Under the pieces are notes generated by a model. That model saw nothing but the letters and a program-made list of their open reading frames with translations. It did no database searches and was not told the origin of the DNA. A stretch of DNA of 64,000 nt from positions 1 to 64,000 of the forward strand of contig CAVWNW010000012.1 in NCBI GenBank assembly GCA_963756425.1, in the 5' to 3' direction. How positions within the stretch are numbered: position 1 is the stretch's first letter; every line of letters begins with the position of its first letter. This stretch comes from DASQUK01 sp963756425 (lineage in GTDB: Bacteria > Actinomycetota > Acidimicrobiia > Acidimicrobiales > VFJN01). Below, one piece after another: positions 28,724 to 36,081 of this stretch. Position numbers and translations under genes: made by a program.

Positions 28724-28925
28724 GAGTACTCCAAGCCGACCGGGTGGCCGTCCCTCACCGGCAGCAACTACCCGCCGCTGCCCGGTTGATACAGCCCGCA
28801 GCCGCCGAACACGCCAGGGTGCCGGCCCCGTCGTGGAGCGATCCGGGTGTCCCCGGACCGGTACGCCCGGTACGCCAACCCACTGCACGTGGCGAGCGAG
28901 CAGCGACGAACGGCCTGGTTACCGC

Positions 28926-28966
28926 GCCTCCGGCAGGGCTCGAACCTGCGGCCTCCCGCTCGGGAG
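28926..28966 (-). repeat. tRNA-Arg-like 3' fragment
   Basis: These 41 bases match the T arm and 3' acceptor side of the tRNA-Arg at 35391-35464 with five mismatches. The T arm (GCAGG TTCGAGC CCTGC) is intact, but the matching 5' acceptor and D arm are not found, so it is not a working tRNA. It sits in a 420-base gap between divergent genes inside the island and could be an older or related attachment site. The rest of 28724-29143 shows no gene. Confidence 0.55.
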
Positions 28967-29143
28967 ACCATGACCCGTCTAGGGCGTCGGTCTGGTACGG
29001 ACGGCAGGGCCGCCGCACGGTCCTTCCGCGGGGCGCGGGAAGTCGCTGAGCTCGGCATACGTCCGCACCTCCACGCGACCCGTGGTCACGCGCATCCTCG
29101 TAGGGCTACGGCGGAACCGAGACTCAGCTAAAATCGGCTTAAT

Positions 29144-29923
29144 ATGACGGATCTCGGCGAAGATGTGGTCCTGGACTTGTCCGAAGCGGCTCGTGAGCTG
29201 GGTGTGCACTACCAGACCGCCTACCGATGGGTGCGGGAGGGCGCCTTGCGCGCGGTCAAGGTCGGCAAGAGTTACCGCGTACAGCGGCGCGATCTCGACC
29301 GGTTCGCCCAGCGCCGCGAGAGCGGCACCGCCCCCCGTCCGATCCACGTGCGCAACTGGGACCACCAGATCGACCGCCTGCACGAGGCACTGCGCCGCAA
29401 CGACGAGCGCTTGGCGAGCGACCAGGTCGACCGGTTGGCCAAGGGCGGCGTGTCACCGGTGGAGCTGTGCGACGACCTGTTCGCGCCTGTATTGCGCCGG
29501 ATCGGCGAGGAGTGGGCCGAGGGCGCGGCCACGGTCGCCGACGAGCACCGAGCCAGCGCAATGTGCGAGCGGCTCCTGGCTCGGCTACCGACTCGGCGCA
29601 CAAGGGTGAGGGGCACCGCGGTCGTGGGGACCCGGTCCGGGGAGCATCACGCCCTGCCGGCGCTGATGGCGGCGATCGCGCTCCGCTGGGACGGGTGGCG
29701 TGTCCACCATCTCGCGGCGGACATCCCGCCCGACGACCTGGCGGCCTTCCTAGAGCGCGAGCGGCCCGACCTCCTGGTGCTGTCGACCACCGTGCCGGCG
29801 GCCGACGCCACCGCCGCGGCGCACCGGTCGGCGCCGGAACTCGGCGTCCCAGTGCTGATTGGCGGACCCGGGCGGCGATTGGGAGAACTTCTCGCCATGG
29901 CGCGGGTGTTTAGTCAAACTTAG
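29144..29923 (+). CDS. Cobalamin-binding transcriptional regulator (CarH/LitR-like)
   Basis: A 259-residue protein. Residues about 10-55 form an excisionase/MerR-like helix-turn-helix (LDLSEAARELGVHYQTAYRWV and KVGKSYRVQRRDLDRF). Residues about 75-150 are a B12-binding helical bundle (WAEGAATVADEHRASAMCERLL). Residues about 155-255 are the Rossmann B12-binding domain with GEHHALPALMAA, HHLAADIPPDDL and VPVLIGGPG. The order HTH, helical cap, B12 domain is that of light-sensing CarH repressors; the His in GEHH is the candidate lower cobalt ligand. The likely target is its own promoter and the downstream fasciclin gene (inference). Confidence 0.8.
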   Translation: MTDLGEDVVLDLSEAARELGVHYQTAYRWVREGALRAVKVGKSYRVQRRDLDRFAQRRESGTAPRPIHVRNWDHQIDRLHEALRRNDERLASDQVDRLAKGGVSPVELCDDLFAPVLRRIGEEWAEGAATVADEHRASAMCERLLARLPTRRTRVRGTAVVGTRSGEHHALPALMAAIALRWDGWRVHHLAADIPPDDLAAFLERERPDLLVLSTTVPAADATAAAHRSAPELGVPVLIGGPGRRLGELLAMARVFSQT

Positions 29924-29930
29924 TGTTATC
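29904..29930 (+). promoter_or_regulatory. Possible promoter/operator of the fasciclin gene
   Basis: An AT-rich island with TTAGT repeated exactly 10 bases apart (29910 and 29920), followed by TGTTATCATC. It overlaps the last codons of the B12 regulator. A helical-turn spacing of repeats next to a CarH-like gene suggests an operator; the -10 assignment is only a guess. Confidence 0.3.
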
Positions 29931-29985
29931 ATCTCCGGGCGTGCCTATGCAGGGCACGCTGAGCATCGAGACACAGGAGATGAGC

Positions 29986-30573
29986 ATGGCACTTCCCCGT
30001 TGGATCATCGGGACGGTCGCAGTGGGGGCGCTCGCCCTGGGGGCGGCCGCCTGCGGCGACGACGATGACGCTGCGCCCGAGGAGCCGTCGACGGCTACGG
30101 CCGACAGGCCGGCCGAGAGTGGAGGCCCCGCCGCCGAGGCGCCGGCCACGGTGGTCGACGTGGCGGCGAGCAACGATGACTTCTCGACCCTTGTCACCGC
30201 CGTCGAGGCCGCCGGCCTGGCCGAGACCCTCAACGGCGACGGGCCTTTCACGGTGTTCGCCCCGGTGAACGATGCGTTCGCCGCGCTGCCGGCGGGCACG
30301 CTCGACACGCTGTTGCTGCCCGAGAACGAGGACCAGCTGACGGCGGTCCTTACCTACCACGTCGTGCCCCAGGAGGCGATGTCGGACGACCTAACCGACG
30401 GCATGACAATCACGACCGTCCAAGGCCAGCCGCTCACCGTCGGCGTGAGCGACACCGGCGTGACGCTGACCGACGCCAACGGCAACGCCGTCTCGGTCGT
30501 CCAGGCCGACATCGACGCGGGCAACGGCGTCGTACACGTCATCGACGGGGTGCTCCTGCCGGCCACCGGCTAA
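29986..30573 (+). CDS. Fasciclin-domain lipoprotein
   Basis: The start is taken as the ATG at 29986, six bases after GGAG; another ATG lies two codons upstream. The 195-residue product has an N-terminal hydrophobic segment ending LALGAAAC, a plausible though not ideal lipobox, then an acidic linker rich in D, E, A and P. The fasciclin (FAS1) domain shows DFSTLVTAVEAAGLAETL, GPFTVFAPVNDAFAALP, LTYHVVP and the closing VVHVIDGVLLP. It is an adhesion or surface domain, probably anchored to the outer face of the membrane. Confidence 0.88.
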   Translation: MALPRWIIGTVAVGALALGAAACGDDDDAAPEEPSTATADRPAESGGPAAEAPATVVDVAASNDDFSTLVTAVEAAGLAETLNGDGPFTVFAPVNDAFAALPAGTLDTLLLPENEDQLTAVLTYHVVPQEAMSDDLTDGMTITTVQGQPLTVGVSDTGVTLTDANGNAVSVVQADIDAGNGVVHVIDGVLLPATG

Positions 30574-31111
30574 CACGCGTGTTGACACCCGAACCCACCG
30601 ATCGCGGGTCGCCGGGCTCCCCCCGGCGATCCGCCACGCGTGCAGGGCGCGGTCGACCGCGGAGCCCGAACTCCCGCCTCGATTACTCCCAGGACGGCGC
30701 GCCTCGGGGATCCGGCGCGGCCAGCTCGGTGTTGCAACACACCCCGCATCGTTCCCGCATGCCTAAAGCTGACGACGTCAGGCTTCGCCGGGCCATCGCC
30801 GACGGCGACCGCCACCTCGAGGGCAACCGCGCCGCGCTCGACCAGGGCGGCGACGCCGCCGCCTCGCCCGCTGGATGGGCGGCCGGGCCGGAGACCCGGA
30901 CAAGGCAGTGCGGCGGTCGACAGCACGTCCCCGGACATTGCCGACCCGGCCGAGCGGAGCATGCCAAACAGCACCGACTCCGGTCGGACCGGATCGGACC
31001 CGACATTGAGCCTCCTATCAGGCGGGTTTACGCCACCATTTGACATCGCTTCCGGGCCCGAACACCAGGGCGTGTGCGGAAGCCACTTCATCAGCGAAGG
31101 AGGTGAGTGAC
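30574..31111. other. No supported gene (about 540 bases)
   Basis: ORFs on both strands have no ribosome site and read as GC-rich noise. The only clear signal is the strong ribosome site at its right end for the short ORF at 31112. Confidence 0.35.
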
Positions 31112-31192
31112 ATGAACAGACTGGCCGAACGTCTCGGATATCTCTGGCAGCGATACGTGGCCTGGCGTGACCCGCGGCCCTTCAACCGCTAG
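31112..31192 (+). CDS. Very small protein, 26 residues
   Basis: A near-perfect Shine-Dalgarno (AAGGAGGTGAGTGAC) precedes an ATG and a 26-codon frame rich in Arg, Trp and Tyr: it begins MNRLAERLGYLWQR and ends RDPRPFNR. It was found by reading the ribosome site rather than by ORF length. The amphipathic, basic character and the strong leader suggest a real small protein, perhaps membrane-associated or regulatory. I do not recognise it. It is inside the putative island and has no close partner. Confidence 0.55.
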   Translation: MNRLAERLGYLWQRYVAWRDPRPFNR

Positions 31193-32171
31193 CGCTAGAG
31201 CGTGCTTCGTCGTCACCTGTTTGGGGACCATTGAGCCGAATCCTGGCGCGTGCGCGTCAGGCCTGGAACCCCTGCCGGGCCGCAAAGACAGAGTCCAGTC
31301 CGAGCCGAGCGAGGGGGTTACCGACGAGATCGTGGGTCGCCGGCTCCGAACAATAGCGACGCAGTAGAACCGCGGGCTACGCCGTAGAGACTCACGTAGC
31401 TGAGGTCGCTCATCATCTCATTCGCGCTCCGGTGCTTCTTCCCCAACCTGTCTAGCGGGTTGCGGTAGCAACGCATCTCAGACCCGGCTCGAGGTGGTCG
31501 TGGATTCGTGGGCTGTGCCGTGGGTAGCGCACGTTGGGTGCCATTGAACGAGCGACCGGGTGACGAGCCGAGCCGAGCGGGCGACGACGCCGAGGAAACA
31601 GACGAGCGGTCCGAGGAGGCCCAGGAACACGAGCCCGACGCACCGGGGCCGGCCATCGTCCGCGACGATGAGGTCGAGGACATCCCCGAGCCGAACGAAC
31701 CCAGCTGAGGTTGAGTGTTGGCGCCGTAGGGCCGCGAGTGCTGTCAGGCCGGCGTCGCCAACGCGCGGTGCAGGCCAGATCGGAGTTCCGGTGATTCAGG
31801 CGGACGGGTGGTCGGCTCACGGCGCGAAGGATGCGCTCCGCCGTTCACCCGGACGTTCACCTCAGTGTCCCCCGAACCGTCACCCGATGCGGGCACGATC
31901 ACCCGTTCGTTCACCTCACCGTCCCCCGACGCCGCGTGGGCCGCCGATCGTTCCAGCAGGCGATCCCCTCGTTGTCCTCCAGGCCTGATTGCTCGCCGCC
32001 CGAGCTGGGGCCGTTTCACGTCGGCGTCCCCCCAGCCCCAACTCAGGTGGCCACGACCGCCCGACCCCGCCGCACCTTCGGGTTGGGGTGGGGCACGGCG
32101 TGGATGGCCAGCACCTCGGGCGGTTCCATGCGTCACTGGGCCCACCAGCGCTTCCTATCGCTCGCCCGTCC
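31193..32171. other. Gene-poor stretch with one doubtful acidic ORF
   Basis: About 1 kb with no recognised gene. An acidic plus-strand frame from GTG 31508 (or GTG 31538) to 31708 ends IVRDDEVEDIPEPNEPS and has high GC in third positions, so it may code for a small acidic protein, but there is no ribosome site. The remainder looks non-coding. Confidence 0.3.
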
Positions 32172-32788
32172 TTCACGCTCGATGACCCCTACATCGAACA
32201 GGTGTGGGTCGGAGTCATCGGCCCGTCCGCGTCGCTGGTCTGCGGCGGCTGCCGGTCCTGTGGCGCGAGCGCGAACCAGCCCTGGTTGACCTGCGCGAGC
32301 TCGGCCAGTCCCTCGGCCTGGGCCGTCGCTCGCGCGCAGCGGGCGTCCGTTGGAAGACCATCGAACGACTCGTCGGCTTCGGGATTGCCCATCGGCTGCC
32401 CGGCGACGAGCTCGGTGTGCGCACTGAGGTGCCGCCGCTCAGCGCCCGCCAGCTCGCTCGGGTGCCCGAGTGGACCCGCCAGGTCAACGACCGGCTGCTC
32501 GGCACGCACCTCGACCAGCTCGCCCTCGCCAACACCTACCGGACCCTCGACCCCGACCGGTCCCTCGAGACCGCCCGCATCACCACCCGCCTCGATCACC
32601 TCCAGCACCGCCGCCTCGCCATCACCCGCGGTTTCGGGCCTCCAACCATTACCCTCCCCTCGCTCCCCCGACGCCGCCCGGCTCTCATCGCCCGCGGGTC
32701 CCCACCGTCGTCCCCCACCGACAGACCCAGCGCGCACACCCTTGCAGGTGCCCCTGCGGGGCACCTGCCCACCGTCCCCCGAGCGTGA
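32172..32788 (+). pseudogene. Mobile-element-type hypothetical protein, frameshifted
   Basis: The reading begins in one frame with TLDDPYIEQVWVGVIGPSASLV. After one missing base near 32.25 kb it continues in another as LRRLPVLWREREPALVDLRELGQSLGLG, then VRWKTIERLVGFGIAHRL, PPLSARQLARVPEW and ETARITTRLDHLQHRRLAI. The composition and coherent joining show a real former gene. It resembles, from memory and unverified, conserved unknown proteins of actinobacterial integrative elements. The start is unclear. Confidence 0.5.
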
Positions 32789-32792
32789 CCCC

Positions 32793-33074
32793 GTGGGGTT
32801 CACCATCACCCCACTAGGCGCCGGCCGACCCGTGCGCAGGATCGTCGACGCCATCGTCCGCGGCCCCGCGACCCCCTCGACGGCGAAGCCCTCGCCGCCA
32901 ATCCCCCCGCTCCCCATTGACCACGCCGCCATGCGCCGACTCGCCCGCTCCTCCGGTGAACTCGCAGCCTGGGGACTCGACCAAGCCACCAAAGGTGCAC
33001 GTGCTTCGGCACGACATCGAGGCCATCGGCTTCTGAAACGAGTCACGAGATCTTTTCGACCGAATCGGGCCTAG
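32793..33074 (+). CDS. Hypothetical protein of the integrative element
   Basis: A 93-residue frame from GTG 32793, four bases after the stop of the preceding gene. It reads VGFTITPLGAGRPVRRIVDAI, then IDHAAMRRLARSSGELAAWGLDQA, and ends in a very basic tail (HRGHRLLKRVTRSFRPNRA). No known domain seen. The basic tail suggests DNA or RNA contact. It precedes the excisionase gene by 38 bases and may be co-transcribed. Confidence 0.45.
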   Translation: MGFTITPLGAGRPVRRIVDAIVRGPATPSTAKPSPPIPPLPIDHAAMRRLARSSGELAAWGLDQATKGARASARHRGHRLLKRVTRSFRPNRA

Positions 33075-33112
33075 TTGAAGCGAGCGCACCTCGATCGCAG
33101 GGAGGAACCGCC

Positions 33113-33304
33113 ATGGACGAGCGATTAGTTCTGACCGTCAGCGAGGCGGCGAGCGTTCTGCGTCTGTCCCGCGCGTTCACCTACGAGCTTGTCGCCCGCG
33201 GCCAGCTTCCATCTGTCCGCTTTGGCCGGCGAATCATGATTCCCCGGGCCGGGATTCAGCGCATCCTCGATGACCGCCGAGCCACGCTCCCGCCATCAGC
33301 CTGA
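33113..33304 (+). CDS. Excisionase-type helix-turn-helix protein
   Basis: A 63-residue protein with an AGGGAGGAACCGCC leader. LTVSEAASVLRLSRAFTYELVARGQLPSVRFGRRIMIPR is broken here by the standard MerR/excisionase turn and is the HTH_17 pattern used by recombination directionality factors and small element regulators. It faces the integrase gene, with 3' ends about 175 bases apart. It likely steers excision of the element or regulates its genes. Confidence 0.8.
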   Translation: MDERLVLTVSEAASVLRLSRAFTYELVARGQLPSVRFGRRIMIPRAGIQRILDDRRATLPPSA

Positions 33305-33478
33305 CCCGCCGTCACGTGGCGCGGTCGAATCACGCGTGTGTCAGCTGGCGGTATTCCATCGCCACTGCGTTTCGATGGTGACGCCGTCAGAATCAAGGGC
33401 TATGCCGATCTTCGTCAACAGAAGGGCCTCGTGCTGCTGGCGCAGCACAACCGAGCTCAGTCTGGCTATCGCTGCCGA

Positions 33479-35163
33479 CTAGGACACAGCTGGCGGTTCG
33501 TTCGCTCGACGATTCAGACGATGGACGACCTGTCCGAGGTGCTCTGCGGCTCTCCGATCCGCGGAGGGACGGGATCGGGCATAGTGCTTGACTAGAACCT
33601 GGGGTCCATGGCCTTGGCGTTGCGCCACCATGCTGATGTTGAACCCAGCGTCGAGCAGCTCAGATGATGTGAACTTCCGGAGCGCGACGATCGACCCGTC
33701 GAAGAAATCGACAGCACCCCTCTGCGCTGCCGCCTCGCGGCGCTCCGCAGCTGCCACCGCCTCGAATGCCCATCTCGTGCTCCGGCCCAGCCGACGGCCG
33801 ATCTCCTCATAGGACACGCCGCCCCGCAGCTCCGGGCCCGTCTTACCCTTGGGTCGGCGCTTGGCTGGTTGCCGGAAGAGGCGCAGCGCCTCGTCCTCTC
33901 TCGCCACGACCTCGGGCCGCTTGTTCGCGATGCCGACGTACTCCTTGAGGACGGCCACCCTCCTGGTGAGGTAGTCGGCGGACATCGGAAGCGAGCAGTC
34001 AGGCTCCAAGCTGAACACGAACGCATCAGGTGCGGTTTCGACGCCGCAGGCTGCCGCCCGCTCGTCCATGGACACGCAATGGCGCAGCAGCATCGCCATC
34101 GTCTCGGTATCGACCGCCACGTCACGGACCTTGCGCGTCTTCGTGGTCTTGATCCGGCGGTTGTCGCTCGCGGTGTCGACCGTGATCTTGCCCTGGTTCG
34201 GAAACAAACGTGACCTCCGCAAGCCCACCAGCCCACCTCACCACGACGCATACCCGTGCCGGCACCGAGCACCAGAGCCGGCGCCGCGTCCGGGACCGCT
34301 TCGAGCGCGGCCTGCAGGTACATGCAAAGCTGATCGACCTCGGGCGGCGTGTGCTCGGTGGCGACATGGCTGCTGGTAGGCAGCTCGAAGTCGGCCATGG
34401 GACTGCGGCGGATGATCCCGCGGCGCTTCGCCCAGCGGAAGAACGGCAGGTACAGATTGCGCGCGTCGTGCAACCGGGACGCGCTCAAGCCGGCCGCGCG
34501 CATCCGTCCGAAGTTCCGGTCGATCGCCGCCTCGTCAACATCGGCTACACGTCGACCGCCGATCTCGGGCGAGAACCACTTGGCGTGCACGCCTCGGTAG
34601 TTCAGGACCGTGCGGAGATCACGACCCTTCTCCCCCATGAGGTATTCGGTCAAGAACCGTTCGATCGCCTCGTCAATGGTGATATCGCGGTCGGTCTTCT
34701 TGTCCGGCAACGGCGAGTTGTGTACCTCGGTCACGAACTCGGCCAGCAACCGCGCCGACTCGGCCGCGGTGCCCGCCCGCACGGTGCGGTGCACCCGGCG
34801 CACCGATCCATCGTCAAAGCGACCCGCGCTGACGCTCAGCTTCCACACGCCAGGCCGGACCTCGACCTTCGAGCCGCCCCCTCGCGACCGGCTACGCCGG
34901 GGCCTGCCACGACGCCCACTCGGCGGTCGCCGAAGAGAGAGATGCTCGATCCGCACGCACGCTCTGTCCTCTGGACACGCCAGCACTTCAGTTCCTGGTG
35001 GCAGTTGGCCGTGCACAAGTTCCCAGGCGATGCGCTGCGCCGTGACGGCCTTGCTGTCGACCTTCATCTTGCCGGTGCCGTCAGCCTTCTTTGAGCCCGT
35101 CCACAGGTGGTGCTCGGCCGAACGATCCACCTTGGCCTCGAACCGATCCCCAAGAGTGGCCAT
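33479..35163 (-). pseudogene. Tyrosine integrase with unusual domains, one apparent frameshift
   Basis: Starting at 35163, the first 80 residues look like a degenerate HNH-type module (GTGKMKVDSKAVTAQRIAWELVHG, CPEDRACVRIEHLSL). A core-binding domain follows (FLTEYLMGEKGRDLRT, FFRWAKRRGIIRRSP), then the first catalytic Arg in GTGMRRGEV. One base is missing near 34.23 kb; the next frame continues RLFPNQGKITVDTA, DAFVFSLEP and ends with QGHGPQVLVKHYARSRP, holding the His and Tyr of the active site. A second helix-turn-helix (SYEEIGRRLGRSTRWAFEAV) is inserted before the VALRKFTS box, where the usual HxLR His is Val. It lies next to tRNA-Arg, its probable target. Confidence 0.75.
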
Positions 35164-35281
35164 CCGCGTCCCTCATCTCGTGTCCGTCGGCGTACTAGGC
35201 CCACGAACAACCGTGAGGTTCCGGAACGATGTCGACGACCAACGCCTCGGAGCGATCCGCCCGCCTGGACCAGAGACGAAG

Positions 35282-35317
35282 GTGTACCGGCGGGTGTACC
35301 GACCGGTGTACTGCACC
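35282..35317. repeat. Three tandem 12-bp repeats, candidate integrase arm sites
   Basis: GTGTAC recurs at 35282, 35294 and 35306, each starting a 12-base unit (GTGTACCGGCGG, GTGTACCGACCG, GTGTACTGCACC). The array lies between the integrase start and the att core, where arm-type binding sites of tyrosine integrases are found. It also lies upstream of the integrase and could control its promoter. Confidence 0.5.
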
Positions 35318-35372
35318 TGGATGCCGCTCGCAAGTGCACCGGTAAACCTACGGAGATACGCTAAAAAGCTCT

Positions 35373-35432
35373 CCACCAGCACTTTCGCGGTGCCCCCGGC
35401 AGGACTCGAACCTGCGGCCTACCGCTTAGGAG
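35373..35432. repeat. Right att repeat overlapping tRNA-Arg
   Basis: Identical over 60 bases to 18476-18535. It begins 18 bases beyond the tRNA 3' end and runs to the anticodon loop. Because the tRNA is complete here, this is the tRNA-side junction of the element, with the integrase just inside it. The crossover point cannot be placed within the repeat. Confidence 0.8.
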
Positions 35433-35464
35433 GCGGTCGCTCTATCCACCTGAGCTACGAGGGC
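35391..35464 (-). tRNA. tRNA-Arg (anticodon CCT)
   Basis: Read on the minus strand: acceptor GCCCTCG pairs with CGGGGGC, D stem GCTC/GAGC, anticodon stem ACCGC/GCGGT with loop CTCCTAA (anticodon CCT), T arm GCAGG TTCGAGT CCTGC, discriminator A. All stems close, and CCA is not encoded (CCG follows). It decodes AGG. Its 3' half is repeated exactly at 18476-18535 and imperfectly at 28926-28966, which marks it as an integration hot spot. Confidence 0.92.
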
Positions 35465-35598
35465 GTGGCGAGAAACGTAGAGCAAGACCCTGCGGCCGCC
35501 TCGCATCGGGCCGGCATCTATCAAGTGAGACTGTCGCCGGGGAGCACGCCCACGCGGCGACATGCGGGGAACGCGGCCTGCCGGTCAGCGTCGTGCGA

Positions 35599-36015
35599 TC
35601 AGTCAACCGTGAGCGTGGCCTTCATGTTCGCGTGAATGTTGCAGTGGAACGGGTAGTCGCCTGGCTCCGACGGCACGTCGACGTCAACCGTCTCACCCGC
35701 GTCGTAATCGACATCGAAGGACCCATCGTCGGCCGTGAACGTGTGATTGACACCGCTCGTGTTGTCGATCTCGAGCGTGCCGCTGGCGGGGGCGGTCACG
35801 TCGCTGTAGGAGATCGAGTCGACCTCGAGCGTGGCGTCGGCCGAACCCGACCCGTCCGACGCCTGACCGGCTGATCCTCCGTCTGATGACGCATCGTCGT
35901 CACCGCAGGCCGCCAAGCCCGCGAACAAGCTGACCCCAGCCGCGACGACGACTACGCGACGGAGCCACGACAGCCCGGACGCATGGCGATGATCGGCAGC
36001 TGTTGTCCTGTTCAT
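35599..36015 (-). CDS. Cupredoxin-like copper lipoprotein
   Basis: A 138-residue protein starting at ATG 36015. A signal peptide ends in the lipobox LAAC, followed by an Asp/Ser-rich linker. The cupredoxin domain has the copper ligands of plastocyanin-type proteins: His in GVNHTFTA, then Cys, His and Met in FHCNIHANM. It is probably a membrane-anchored periplasmic electron carrier. It is divergent from the HerA-like gene. Confidence 0.88.
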   Translation of the reverse strand: MNRTTAADHRHASGLSWLRRVVVVAAGVSLFAGLAACGDDDASSDGGSAGQASDGSGSADATLEVDSISYSDVTAPASGTLEIDNTSGVNHTFTADDGSFDVDYDAGETVDVDVPSEPGDYPFHCNIHANMKATLTVD

Positions 36016-36081
36016 AGTGTCAATAGTGGCACCAACGCGGACCTCCACATCGCCGGTGAGGGTGGCCGTACGATCGGCCGC

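Noticed and set aside
28926..28966. A second functional tRNA-Arg
   Set aside because: Only the 3' half is present; acceptor 5' strand and D arm cannot be found upstream, so it is a remnant.
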